From: CATQGW01 sp965242565
Lineage (GTDB): Bacteria; Chloroflexota; Dehalococcoidia; Bin125
Assembly: GCA_965242565.1 (NCBI GenBank)
Contig: OZ251457.1
Span: 248,001 to 312,000 of the forward strand
Direction of reading: 5' to 3'
Length of the DNA: 64,000 nucleotides
Position 1 is the stretch's first letter, and each line of letters starts with the position of its first letter. Shown in pieces: positions 53,820 to 62,128 of the stretch. The position numbers and the translations under genes are program-made. The notes under the pieces were generated by a model. The model was not told the DNA's origin. It did not search any database and saw only the letters and a program-made list of their open reading frames with translations.

Positions 53820-54986
53820 ATGCGGCGCGTCATGTGTACGGACCCCGCCGAACACGATCTGGTGCAGCGTGCGCGCGCATTGGCTCCACGGATCGCCGCC
53901 TGCGCCGCCGAGATCGAGACATCCGGCTCGATCCCTTCGGAGTTGATTGAAGCGCTCACCGACGACCGCCTCTTCCGGCTCAACATCCCCTCCGAGGCCA
54001 ACGGCGAGGAGGCGGATCCGCTGGTCGTCTTCCATGTGATCGAGGCGCTGGCGGCGGCCGACGCCTCGACCGCCTGGGTGGTGATGATCGCGACCGAGGT
54101 CTCGCTGCTGACGGGCTGGCTGCCGGGCGCGGTGCTGAGCCAGATGATCGGCGGCGACGAACCCGGCGGGCCGCGCTGCCGGATCGTTGGCTCCAGCCGC
54201 GTGCTGGCGAGCGGCTACCGCGCGGAGTCCGGCTGGCGGCTCTCGGGGCGGCTGAACTTTGTGAGCGGCATCGAGCACGCCAAATTCGTCGTGGCGACCT
54301 TCCGCGACGAACAGGACGACGAGGTGCGGATGGCGCTGCTGCCGCAGCGCGCCGGCGTCGTTGAGCGCACCTGGGACACGATGGGGCTGCGCGGCACGGG
54401 CAGCCACGACTGGCTGCTCGACGACGCCTACGTGCAGGCCGCGCACACCTGGCGTCCGTCCGATCAGCCCTGCGCGGCCGGCCCGGCCTGGCGCGCGCCG
54501 GAGCGTTCGGTCGTGGCTTGGATCGGCAACGCAGGGCACGCGCTGGGCGCGGCGCAGGGAGCGATTGACGAGGTTGCGGCGGCGAGCGTCGAGGTTGCCA
54601 GCACGCTGGATGAGCGTCCGCTGGCGGAACGCGAGGCGTTCCGGCTCGCGTTGGCGCGGGCGCAGGCGTGCGTCTGGGCGGCGCGCGATTTCGTCCGCGC
54701 GGCCGCCGCGGATGCCTGGGAGACGCTCATCGCCGGCTCGCCGGACCGAGCCAAACTGGGCCGCTGGCGGCTGGCCAATGTGCATGCGGTGCATGAGGCC
54801 GCCGATGCGGTGGAGCAGCTCTTCCGCGCCGTGGGAACCAACGCGATTCATCGCCGCTGGACGCTGGAGCGGCGCTTCCGCGACTTGCAGGTGGCGCGTC
54901 AGCACGGAGCGGCGCTGGATCCGAATTTCGACGGCGCGGCGCGGGCGATGCTCGGCCTGCCGCCGCCCGGACCGCCGTACCGCTGA
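53820..54986 (+). CDS. acyl-CoA dehydrogenase-like flavoprotein (HsaA/type-2 monooxygenase class)
   Basis: 388 residues from ATG 53820. ATG 53832 is in frame and lies 10 nt after a TACAAT hexamer (53816-53821), which would suit a nearly leaderless mRNA. The acyl-CoA dehydrogenase fold is visible: helical N-domain (RIAACAAEIETSGSIPSELI), FRLNIPSEANGEEADPL, AAADASTAWVVMIAT, beta barrel (GWRLSGRLNFVSGIEHAKFV) and TWDTMGLRGTGSHDWLLDD. The absence of the usual catalytic Glu region and the C-terminal RRFRDLQVARQHGAAL place it with flavin-dependent aromatic hydroxylases of the HpaB/HsaA-related group. Substrate unknown. Confidence 0.82.
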   Translation: MRRVMCTDPAEHDLVQRARALAPRIAACAAEIETSGSIPSELIEALTDDRLFRLNIPSEANGEEADPLVVFHVIEALAAADASTAWVVMIATEVSLLTGWLPGAVLSQMIGGDEPGGPRCRIVGSSRVLASGYRAESGWRLSGRLNFVSGIEHAKFVVATFRDEQDDEVRMALLPQRAGVVERTWDTMGLRGTGSHDWLLDDAYVQAAHTWRPSDQPCAAGPAWRAPERSVVAWIGNAGHALGAAQGAIDEVAAASVEVASTLDERPLAEREAFRLALARAQACVWAARDFVRAAAADAWETLIAGSPDRAKLGRWRLANVHAVHEAADAVEQLFRAVGTNAIHRRWTLERRFRDLQVARQHGAALDPNFDGAARAMLGLPPPGPPYR

Positions 54987-55005
54987 GGTAGTGGAGGGCC
55001 GCCCG

Positions 55006-56133
55006 CTACAGCTCGAAGGGCAGGGCGGAGCCGATGCCGAAGGTGATGGCGGCGAAGCCGAGGCCCACGGCGACGAAGCGCGCGGAGGCGTAGAGCGGGT
55101 TGCGGCTGGTGATCACCGAGGTCAGCAGGCCGGCAATCGCCAGCGCCGCAGTCGAACCCAACGTCGCCGCCAGCAGCGCCCACCAGCCGTGCGTCCAATC
55201 GGCCCACCAGGCGATCAGAAAGGGCAGCAGCGGAATGAGCGCGCCCAGCGAAAAGGCGGCGAACGAGCCGAGCGCGGCGCGCACCGGCGAGCCCAGCTCG
55301 CCCGGATCCAGGCCCAGCTCCTCACGCGCAAGCGTGTCGAGCGCCGTCTGCGGATTGGCCATCAACTCGCTCGCCACTTCCGCCGCCAGCGCCGGCGACA
55401 GCCCCTTGCGGCGGTAGATGCGCTCCAGCTCGCGCCGCTCTTCGGTGGGATCGAGCAGCAACTCCTCGAGTTCGAGGCCGATCTGATGCTGGTGCAGCTC
55501 TTTCTGGCTGCGTACCGAGATGTATTCGCCGGCCGCCATCGAGAACGCGCCGGCCAGCCAGCCGCCGATGCCGGCCACGATCACCGCGTCGGAGCCGACC
55601 GCCACGCCGGCCACGCCGGCCACCAGCGCGAGATTGGAGACGATGCCGTCGTTGAAGCCGAACAACGAGGCGCGAAAGGTGCCGGCGGCGCTCGAGCTCG
55701 CGCCGTGCCCCACGAGCAGCTCGTCGTGCCCCTCAAGCTCGGCCAGCGCTGCGCGGTGCTCGCGCTCTTCTTCCGCCAGATTGCCCGAGTCGGGATCAGA
55801 TTCGTAGAGGTAGATGTCGGTCAGCTCTTCGCGGCGCAGCTGCGAGACGACCAGGCCGAGCCCGCCCAGGCGCGCCTGCCAGGCCAGCAGGCGGCGGCGC
55901 AGCGAGGGCGAAACCGACTCTTCCAGCAGCGAGTCGTCGCCCAGGATGCCGCACCAGTGGGCGGCGTGCTCGCGCTCGGTCGCGGCCATGCCGCGCAGTG
56001 AGTCCGCCAGCCGCTCCTCGCTGTGCTCGGCCAGCGCGTCGTAGAGCCAGGCGGTCTCCAGCTCGTCGCGGATCATCTCGCGCACGCGCACGCGCCGCGC
56101 TTCGGTCAGCGGAACCTGCGGAGCAGCAGCCAT
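55006..56133 (-). CDS. ferritin-like domain fused to VIT1/CCC1 transporter (MbfA-like iron/manganese exporter)
   Basis: 375 residues. The N-terminal half (about 10-145) is a rubrerythrin/ferritin-like four-helix domain with metal-binding Glu/His clusters (DELETAWLYDALAEHS, TEREHAAHW, EEREHRAALAEL). The rest is a VIT1/CCC1 membrane domain: SLFGFNDGIVSNLALVAGVA, GGWLAGAFSMAAGEYISVRSQKE, and three C-terminal helices ending GSALPFEL. Fused proteins of this type (MbfA) export iron under peroxide stress or store metal at the membrane. The -10-like TAGACT sits 6 nt before the ATG, so the mRNA is likely leaderless. Confidence 0.9.
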   Translation of the reverse strand: MAAAPQVPLTEARRVRVREMIRDELETAWLYDALAEHSEERLADSLRGMAATEREHAAHWCGILGDDSLLEESVSPSLRRRLLAWQARLGGLGLVVSQLRREELTDIYLYESDPDSGNLAEEEREHRAALAELEGHDELLVGHGASSSAAGTFRASLFGFNDGIVSNLALVAGVAGVAVGSDAVIVAGIGGWLAGAFSMAAGEYISVRSQKELHQHQIGLELEELLLDPTEERRELERIYRRKGLSPALAAEVASELMANPQTALDTLAREELGLDPGELGSPVRAALGSFAAFSLGALIPLLPFLIAWWADWTHGWWALLAATLGSTAALAIAGLLTSVITSRNPLYASARFVAVGLGFAAITFGIGSALPFEL

Positions 56134-56139
56134 ACCCCC

Positions 56140-56146
56140 AGTCTAT
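56140..56146 (-). promoter_or_regulatory. -10 element close to the VIT1 fusion start (leaderless mRNA likely)
   Basis: On the minus strand the sequence reads ATAGACT, then GGGGGT, then ATG. A start site 6-7 nt after the -10 would fall at the A of the ATG. No SD is seen. No clear -35 is seen. Confidence 0.4.
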
Positions 56147-56159
56147 CCCTGCATCCCGT

Positions 56160-56580
56160 CCCACCCGTCGCCTCCTTCTCCATCCTACCCGCGCTTGCCG
56201 CGGGTATCTCGACGCGACCAGCACCCACCCCGCTCTCCGCTCCCCCGCCCCCTCCCCCTCGTCATTCCCGCCCCCGAGCGGGAATCGGCCCCATCGCACC
56301 TCCAACACCCGTCACTCACCCCTCCGTCGCCCCAGACTTGATCTGGGGCCCAAACCCAACCCCCTCGCACCGCCGGCGCCCCAAACCATCCTCCAACCCC
56401 CACACGCAGGACATCCCGCCCCCTACACCGTCATTCCCGCCCCCTTTTTCCGTCATACCCGCGCTTGCCGCGGGTATCTCGACGTGAACAGCACCCAACC
56501 CGTGCGCGGGAGGCAGCGCGAGGCCGCTTCCCCCGTTCGAGCCGGGGGCAGGCTCCGCTCAGGGGCGGGAATGATGGCGG
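56160..56580. repeat. repeat cluster between VIT1 fusion and HTH genes
   Basis: No gene is supported. Hairpins of the CATACCCGCG type (about 56180-56215, 56448-56482), the GTCATTCCCGCCCCCGAGCG type (56260-56288) and a half of the inverted-repeat element (56325-56360, CCCCAGACTTGATCTGGGG) are packed together. A piece of the longer family (CCCCGTTCGAGCCGGGGGCA) is at about 56528-56550. Orientation alternates. The pattern matches the clusters near 25 kb and 30 kb. Confidence 0.75.
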
Positions 56581-56586
56581 GCGGGG

Positions 56587-57342
56587 TTAGACGGCCTGGC
56601 GTTGTTTGCGGGCCTGTCGCTGGGTTTGGCGTTGGGCCTGTCGCTGGGCGCGGCGGCGTTGGGCGCGGTTTTGAGGGGCGGCGGGTTGGCGGGCGGGAGC
56701 GGTTTCCGGGATCGGGGCTGCGGCGGGGTTCGGCTGGGGGTTTGTATCTGGTCGAGGCGGTTGGGGGTGTTCGGAATTGGTCGGTTCTGTCCGGTTCTGT
56801 TCGGTCTGGTCGGGCGTCTGGAGGCCGCCGGCGAGGTTGAGGAGCTGTTGCGGGGAGAGCCGGGGGAGCTGCGGCGGGGCGGTGGCGGGGAGCGCTTCGG
56901 GGGCGGTGAGGGGGAGCAGGTCGAGGTTGAGGGGGGGCATGGGCGGACGGGCGCTCTGGCGGAGTTCGCGGAGGGCGAGGCGCTGTTCGCGGAAGAGGGC
57001 GACGACGGTGGAGCGGTACTGCCGGTGGATGTCCTGGAGGCGGTCGGGGGGGATGGGCGGCGCGTCGTCGGTCTGGTCGCCGAGGTCGTTGGCGGGGCCG
57101 AGCGGGCCGTGGGCGAGGAGTTGTTCGAGGAAGGCGTTGAGGGAGAGGGCGTGGTTGACGGCGAGGGTTTGGGCAAGGGAGCGGGCGAGGTCGGGGTAGT
57201 GGTCGTCGAAGTGTTGGAGGTCGTCGTGGACGGTGGAATGGGAGACGTTGAGTTGTTCGGCGATTTGGCGGAGGGAGTTGCCCTGGTGGTGGAGCAGTTG
57301 GGCGTGGATGATGCGCGCGCGGCGCTGCGCGGAGAGTTGCAT
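56587..57342 (-). CDS. HTH DNA-binding protein with disordered Pro-rich and basic C-terminus
   Basis: 251 residues from ATG 57342. Residues about 1-45 form a helix-turn-helix (RRARIIHAQLLHHQGNSLRQ, then IAEQLNVSHSTVHDDLQHF) of the kind seen in terminase small subunits, transposase N-domains and short regulators. A helical middle (YPDLARSLAQTLAVNHALS) resembles phage terminase small-subunit style. From about 125 onward it is Pro-, Gln- and Ala-rich and ends in a strongly basic stretch (RAQRRRAQRQAQRQ). Exact function is not known. It sits alone between two repeat clusters, and the SD is not clear. It could be a phage remnant or a repeat-associated protein. Confidence 0.6.
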   Translation of the reverse strand: MQLSAQRRARIIHAQLLHHQGNSLRQIAEQLNVSHSTVHDDLQHFDDHYPDLARSLAQTLAVNHALSLNAFLEQLLAHGPLGPANDLGDQTDDAPPIPPDRLQDIHRQYRSTVVALFREQRLALRELRQSARPPMPPLNLDLLPLTAPEALPATAPPQLPRLSPQQLLNLAGGLQTPDQTEQNRTEPTNSEHPQPPRPDTNPQPNPAAAPIPETAPARQPAAPQNRAQRRRAQRQAQRQTQRQARKQRQAV

Positions 57343-57399
57343 GGGGGCGCTCCTGTTGTTTGATGTGTACAGGTGTTCTATTGAGGGTAGCACGGGTGG

Positions 57400-57485
57400 G
57401 CGGGCGTTGCGAACGGCGTTGGGTTTGGGCCCCCTGTTCAGGCCAGGGGCAGGCCCAGATCAAGTCTGGGGCGACGGATCCTGGG
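57400..57485. repeat. right half of an inverted-repeat element with an internal insertion
   Basis: GCGAACGGCGTTGGGTTTGG followed by an inserted hairpin (CCCCTGTTCAGGCCAGGGG) and then the terminal CCCAGATCAAGTCTGGGG and GACGG. The missing left half suggests an old or truncated copy. The remaining bases 57343-57399 and 57486-57648 show no feature other than the hisG SD. Confidence 0.65.
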
Positions 57486-57648
57486 AATGGCGGGAAGAGG
57501 GAGAGCTGGAGCGGCGGAAGCGTGAATGCGCCATCAGTTCCCCAGCCGCGCCCCTTCCGGGGCGATGACACGTAGGGAACACGATCCAAAGCGCCGTAGG
57601 CGCGATGATCACCCCAACCGCAGCGCAGACGGGAGAGGACGCCGCGCC

Positions 57649-58518
57649 ATGCTCAAACTCGGCTTGCCCAAAGGCTCGCTCGAAACCCCCACGCTCGAAC
57701 TCTTCCGCCGCGCCGGCTTCCAGATTTCGACCAACAGCCGCTCCTACTTTCCGGAGATCGACGACGACGAAATCAACTGCACGATGTTCCGCGCGCAGGA
57801 AATGGCGCGCTACGTGGAAGACGGCGTGGTCGACTGCGGCATCACCGGCCACGATTGGGTGCGCGAGACCGGCGCCGATGTGGTGGAGATCGCCGAGCTG
57901 CGCTACAGCCGTGCGACCAGCCGCCCCGCCCGCTGGGTGCTGGCCGTGCCGGCTGAGAGCGGCGTGACCGAAATCGAGCAGCTGGCCGGCGGCGTGGTGG
58001 CGACCGAGCTGGTGCGCACCACCCGCGAGTTCTTCGCCGCCCGCGGCGTCGATGTGCGCGTCGAATTCTCCTGGGGCGCGACCGAGGTCAAGGCGCGGAT
58101 CATCGACGCCATCGTGGATATCACGGAGACCGGCTCGAGCCTGCGGGCGAACAACCTGCGGGTGATCGCCGAGGTGCTCTCCAGCACGACGCGCTTCATC
58201 GCCAACCGTGAGGCCTGGGCGGACGCGGCGCGGCGGGAGAAGATCGAGGCGGTCAACACCTTGCTGCAGGGCGCGATCGCGGCGACGACGAAAGTCGGGC
58301 TCAAGCTGAACACGCCGCGCGAGCGGCTGGATGATGTGCTGGCGGTGATCGGCCGCTTCGGCGAGCACGCGCCGACGGTCAGCCCCCTGATCGACGACGG
58401 CTGGGTGGCGCTCGAGATCATCCTCGACGAGCGCCAGGAGCGCGAGATCATCCCGCAACTGCGCCGCGCCGGCGCCAGCGGGCTGGTCTCCTATCCGCTC
58501 AACAAGGTGATCTCCTGA
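57649..58518 (+). CDS. hisG: ATP phosphoribosyltransferase, long form
   Basis: 289 residues from ATG 57649 (SD GGGAGAGGAC). HisG catalyses the first step of histidine synthesis, joining ATP and PRPP. The N-terminal block LKLGLPKGSLETPTLELFRR, YFPEIDDDEINCTMFRAQEM and DCGITGHDWVRE are typical, and the C-terminal ACT-like regulatory part (RERLDDVLAVIGRFGEHAPT, SPLIDDGWVALEIILDE) marks the long, self-sufficient and histidine-feedback-inhibited form that does not need HisZ. Other his genes are not in the window, so the pathway is scattered. It is followed after 66 nt by the HpaB-like gene. Confidence 0.94.
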   Translation: MLKLGLPKGSLETPTLELFRRAGFQISTNSRSYFPEIDDDEINCTMFRAQEMARYVEDGVVDCGITGHDWVRETGADVVEIAELRYSRATSRPARWVLAVPAESGVTEIEQLAGGVVATELVRTTREFFAARGVDVRVEFSWGATEVKARIIDAIVDITETGSSLRANNLRVIAEVLSSTTRFIANREAWADAARREKIEAVNTLLQGAIAATTKVGLKLNTPRERLDDVLAVIGRFGEHAPTVSPLIDDGWVALEIILDERQEREIIPQLRRAGASGLVSYPLNKVIS

Positions 58519-58584
58519 GCGATCCCCGGACGCCCGCCCGCGCTGGAGTACCATCGTGCCAGACGACCGCGATTGGAGGACGCC

Positions 58585-60027
58585 GTGGGGCTGCGAACGC
58601 CGGCTGAATACATCGAGTCGCTGCGCGACGACCGCGAGGTCTGGTACCGGGGCGAGCGCGTCGACGACGTGACCACCCACCCGACGATCGGCAAGGCGGT
58701 GCACCACGCCGCGATCGACTATGAGATGGCCGAGTCGGAGCAATACCGCGAGCTGGCGACCTATGAGGAAGACGGCCAGCTGCACAGCCGCTACTACAAG
58801 CTGCCGCGCAGCCGCGACGACCTGCTCAAGCGCTCGCAACTGATCGAGGCCGCCACCGCCGAGGGCGACACGCTGGTGGTGCTGATCAAGGAGATCGGGA
58901 CGGACGCGCTCTTCGCGCTGCTCGCGGTGACCGCGGAGTTCGACGATCCGGTCTACCACCGGCGCGTCCGCGACTACTACGAATTCTGCCGCGACAACGA
59001 CCTGGCGCTGGCCGTGGCGCAGACCGACGTCAAGGGCGATCGGGTGAAGCGTCCGAGTCAGCAGGCGGATCCGGACATGTATCTGCGGGTGGTCGAGCGC
59101 CGCCCGGACGGCGTGGTGGTGCGCGGAGCGAAGGCGCACACCTCGGTCGTGACCAACACCAACGAGGTGATCGTGCTGCCGACGCGGGCGATGGGGCCGG
59201 AGGAGCAGGACTGGAGCATCGCCTTCGCGCTGCCCGTCGACACCGACGGCCTGCGCCTGATCGCCAGCCCCTTCGGCGACGGCGCGAACCACCCCGGCGA
59301 ACGACCGATCTCGGCCGTCCGCAAGATGATGGAAACCGTCACGATCTTCGATGATGTCTTCGTCCCCAACGAGCGCATCTTCCTCGACGGCGATGTCGAA
59401 GCGGCCGGGCAGCTCGCTCTCACGTTCGTCGAGTACCACCGCTTCACCGCCGTCTCCTACAAGCTGCCGCTGGTCGACGCGCTGGGCGGCGCGGCGGCGC
59501 TCGCCGCCGACTACAACGGCATCATCGGCGCCGGCCATGTCCGCGAGAAATTCGTCGACCTGATCGCCTACGCCGAGACCACCCGCGCGTTGCTCGAAAA
59601 GTCCGCCGAGCGCTGCATTCCAAAGCCCAACGAGCAGGTCGCGCCCGACCCGATGACCGTCAACCTCGCCAAAAGCCACTTCGCCCACGGCTACCACGAG
59701 GCCGTCCAGCACGTGCAGGAAATCGCCGGCGGCATTCTCGTGACCGGCCCCGGCGACGAGGACTGGGAGCAGGAGGAGCTGCGCCCGTTGCTGCAGAAAT
59801 ATCTGGCCGGGCGCGAGGGTGTCGGCGGCGAGCAGCGGATGAAGCTGCTCAACTTCGTGCGCGATCTGACCTCCTCGGACTACGGCGCGTATCAGGAGGT
59901 GCTGGCGATCCACGCCGAAGGCTCGCTCCAGGCCGAGCGGCTCCAGGTCTTCCGCGCCTTCAATGAGAACGGCGGCGCGCGCCGCGTTACCGGCCTGGTC
60001 GGCCGGATGGCCGGCCTGCGCGGCTAG
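58585..60027 (+). CDS. 4-hydroxyphenylacetate 3-hydroxylase (HpaB)-family flavoprotein
   Basis: 480 residues from GTG 58585 (SD TTGGAGG 5 nt upstream). A TACCAT hexamer lies at 58549-58554. FADH2-dependent aromatic hydroxylases of this family hydroxylate phenols. LRTPAEYIESLRDDREVWYRG, ALAVAQTDVKGDR and VRGAKAHTSVVTNTNEVIV are characteristic. Conserved histidine and arginine positions near YHRFTAVSY fit a substrate-binding loop. 4-hydroxybutyryl-CoA dehydratase belongs to the same fold but requires an iron-sulfur Cys/His set that I do not see, so an FADH2 monooxygenase is more likely. A separate flavin reductase (HpaC) gene is not adjacent. Confidence 0.88.
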   Translation: MGLRTPAEYIESLRDDREVWYRGERVDDVTTHPTIGKAVHHAAIDYEMAESEQYRELATYEEDGQLHSRYYKLPRSRDDLLKRSQLIEAATAEGDTLVVLIKEIGTDALFALLAVTAEFDDPVYHRRVRDYYEFCRDNDLALAVAQTDVKGDRVKRPSQQADPDMYLRVVERRPDGVVVRGAKAHTSVVTNTNEVIVLPTRAMGPEEQDWSIAFALPVDTDGLRLIASPFGDGANHPGERPISAVRKMMETVTIFDDVFVPNERIFLDGDVEAAGQLALTFVEYHRFTAVSYKLPLVDALGGAAALAADYNGIIGAGHVREKFVDLIAYAETTRALLEKSAERCIPKPNEQVAPDPMTVNLAKSHFAHGYHEAVQHVQEIAGGILVTGPGDEDWEQEELRPLLQKYLAGREGVGGEQRMKLLNFVRDLTSSDYGAYQEVLAIHAEGSLQAERLQVFRAFNENGGARRVTGLVGRMAGLRG

Positions 60028-60044
60028 GGATCGGACGGGCGCGA

Positions 60045-60692
60045 ATGGTTCGGCTGCCGCTGTTTCCGCTGCAAATCGTGGTGTTCCCCGACGAGGAAGT
60101 GCCGCTGCACATCTTCGAGCCGCGCTACCGCCAGCTGGTGCGCGACATGACCGACGTGGGCGAGGCGTTCGGCATTGCGTTGCTGCGGCGCGGCGGGCGG
60201 GCGGAGGAGACCCACGAGATCGGCTGCACAGTGCGGATTGAGCAGACCGAACAGTTTCCCGACGGGCGCTACAACATCATCTGCCGCGGCGAGCAGCGTT
60301 TCCGGATCATCGAGCGGCTGGACGCCGCGCCCTACTGGATTGCAGAGGTGGAGCTGCTCGAGGATCCGGCCGACGCGGAGAGCGGCGACGCCTACGCGGC
60401 GTGTGAAGAGACGAGCGCGCTCTACCGCCAGCATCTGGGGATGACGCTGGCGCTGCAAAACTCATGGCAGCGGCGCTTCCGACTGCCGAGCAGCCCGATG
60501 TCGCTGGTGCATCACATCGGCGCGCAGGTGGAAGCCCCGCCTTCGGTGAAGCAGGAAGTGCTGAAGGCGGAGACGGCGGTGGAGCAGCTGCGGCTGCTGG
60601 CGCGGCTGCTGCGGGCGACGAACCGGCAGCTGGCGGACCGCGTCGGCCTGCATCAACGCCAGCGTTGGTCGGGGCTGGGGGTCGCCAACTGA
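60045..60692 (+). CDS. Lon protease N-terminal substrate-binding domain protein
   Basis: 215 residues. MVRLPLFPLQIVVFPDEEVP and LHIFEPRYRQLVRDM are the hallmark of the LON N-domain (PUA-like), here as a stand-alone protein without AAA or protease domains. The following block (FGIALLRRGGRAEETHEIGC) continues the fold, and the C-terminal half is helical (VKQEVLKAETAVEQLRLLARLL). Such proteins are widespread and probably bind unfolded peptides or regulate Lon or ATP-dependent degradation. Role inferred from fold. It is convergent with the gene at 60696, only 3 nt apart. Confidence 0.88.
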   Translation: MVRLPLFPLQIVVFPDEEVPLHIFEPRYRQLVRDMTDVGEAFGIALLRRGGRAEETHEIGCTVRIEQTEQFPDGRYNIICRGEQRFRIIERLDAAPYWIAEVELLEDPADAESGDAYAACEETSALYRQHLGMTLALQNSWQRRFRLPSSPMSLVHHIGAQVEAPPSVKQEVLKAETAVEQLRLLARLLRATNRQLADRVGLHQRQRWSGLGVAN

Positions 60693-60695
60693 GGG

Positions 60696-61760
60696 TCAGA
60701 GCAGCGGCACGGTGACGGGCCGCGTCATGCCGCCGAATGTCGGCATCCAGCAGGAGTGCTTGCCGGGGCCGCCGGCGACGATGAGGTGGATTTCCTCGGG
60801 GCGATCGGTGATCGGCAGCAGGTCGTCCGCGCCGTGCCTGGGCAGCGAGCCGCCCGCCATCCGGTCGTTGACCGCGCTGAGGAACTCCGGCGAGAGCCGC
60901 GACGCCGGGAAGCGCGCGTTCTCCCAGAGATACTCCTGCATGCCGGCGCGCGACCAGCCGCCCTCGGCGACGGTCGCCGCGTGCTCGGGGCCGAACGCCA
61001 GCACCGGCTCGCCCTTGCCCAGAATGTTGTTACTGCCGGCCTGCCCCATCGCGCCCGCGACGGTCTGCAAAATGCCTTCGGCGGTGTTACTGCCGTGATC
61101 CTGGATGTTATGCGGTCCCTCGCAGGCCCAGACGGTAACGGCGCTCTGCTCCGGCTCAAGGCCGCGCGTAGTCTGGAAGGGCGGCCAGGGTGAGGCGTCC
61201 TCGCGCTCGGCGGCGCAGAAGGCGAACTTGGCCGGCGTGCCCTGCGTCGCGCGGTCGCCGCGCCCGGGCGTCGCGCCGGCGACATTCAGCTGCACCAGCC
61301 GCACCGCGCGGCCGATCGCCGCGTTGGCCGGAAAGGTGGGCCCAAAGCAGCCCGCGCCGCCATGCACGCCCGCCGCCCGCGCAGCCGGCCCGCTGACCAG
61401 CACAAACACCGCGCAGGGATGCGTAGTGGCGTTGATCCCGTCGAGGTTGAACGGCGGCTGGGCGATCGCCTCAACCGCTGCGAGCACGACAGGGAACTGC
61501 TGAGGGCGACAGCCCGCCATCACCGCGTTGACCGCGACGACCTGCACGGTCGCCTCACCCTGGCGCGGCGAGAGGACGCCGAGAATCTCGAGCGGATCGC
61601 GCTCAACGGCGTCAAGCATCTCCGCCACGCGGTCGGGCGTCGGCGGAATCAGCGGCAGCCCATCGGACCACCCGCGCCGGATGCACTCCTGCGAAAACGC
61701 CGCCGCTTCCGCCGGCAGCGTGAACGCTTCGGCCGCGCGGCCGGCCTGTGATGTGGTCAT
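60696..61760 (-). CDS. conserved hypothetical protein, cysteine-rich, near the UGSC locus
   Basis: 354 codons (353 after the stop). No family is recognised with confidence. Conserved-looking cysteine sites are scattered: NAVMAGCRPQQFP, TTHPCAVFVLV, GVHGGAGCFGPTFPANAAIG, KFAFCAAER, TVWACEGPHNIQDHGSNTAE and GKHSCWMPTFGGMTRPV. The G-G-A-G-C-F-G-P block looks like an active-site loop. The N-terminus (RRGWSDGLPLIPPTPDRVAE) resembles proteins that neighbour UGSC-motif selenoproteins in other bacteria, to my recollection. It is separated from the UGSC gene by a small plus-strand gene. I infer a redox or thiol-linked partner role, moderately sure only of the gene. Confidence 0.7.
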   Translation of the reverse strand: MTTSQAGRAAEAFTLPAEAAAFSQECIRRGWSDGLPLIPPTPDRVAEMLDAVERDPLEILGVLSPRQGEATVQVVAVNAVMAGCRPQQFPVVLAAVEAIAQPPFNLDGINATTHPCAVFVLVSGPAARAAGVHGGAGCFGPTFPANAAIGRAVRLVQLNVAGATPGRGDRATQGTPAKFAFCAAEREDASPWPPFQTTRGLEPEQSAVTVWACEGPHNIQDHGSNTAEGILQTVAGAMGQAGSNNILGKGEPVLAFGPEHAATVAEGGWSRAGMQEYLWENARFPASRLSPEFLSAVNDRMAGGSLPRHGADDLLPITDRPEEIHLIVAGGPGKHSCWMPTFGGMTRPVTVPLL

Positions 61761-61831
61761 CGGAGCGTCCCTTCCGCAAAAGTGTTGCCGGCTCGAATGG
61801 TTACTCTGACCTCAGGCACGGGAGGTTCCCA

Positions 61832-62113
61832 ATGGACCGCAACGCAGAGCTGCGACGCGAATTCGAGCGCATGCTGGCGGCCTGCGCCGACGGACAGGCG
61901 ACCAGCCGCGACTTTCTCGCCTTCGCCGTCCCTTACGCGCTCGAGGACTGGGTTGAACCGACGCTGCGCAGCGAGCTCGATCGGCTCTCGCTGGCCGCCG
62001 ACGAGGTCGGGCTGGGCGACGTCGGCGAAGAGGCGTTTCTCGAAGCAGCCCGCGCCGCCATGCGCAGCCGATCGCCCGCCCGTCGCCCGGCGTTGCAGGA
62101 TGTCGCCGACTGA
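61832..62113 (+). CDS. small conserved hypothetical protein
   Basis: 93 residues from ATG 61832 (SD GGGAGG, 7 nt). All-helical by look: DRNAELRREFERMLAACADG, LAFAVPYALEDWVEPTLRSEL, LDRLSLAADEVGLGDVGEE. No motif or family recognised. It stands alone on the plus strand between two minus-strand genes, with its start 71 nt from the divergent gene at 61760 and its stop 15 nt from the end of the UGSC gene. Confidence 0.7.
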   Translation: MDRNAELRREFERMLAACADGQATSRDFLAFAVPYALEDWVEPTLRSELDRLSLAADEVGLGDVGEEAFLEAARAAMRSRSPARRPALQDVAD

Positions 62114-62128
62114 GCGCCCCCGCCAGCA

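Noticed and set aside
52519..53820. 433-codon minus-strand frame overlapping the GSA-like aminotransferase
   Set aside because: Arg-rich alternative frame of the real aminotransferase gene on the same strand.
58585..60027. 4-hydroxybutyryl-CoA dehydratase as the identity of the HpaB-family protein
   Set aside because: The iron-sulfur ligand cysteines expected for that enzyme are not visible, while the monooxygenase motifs are.
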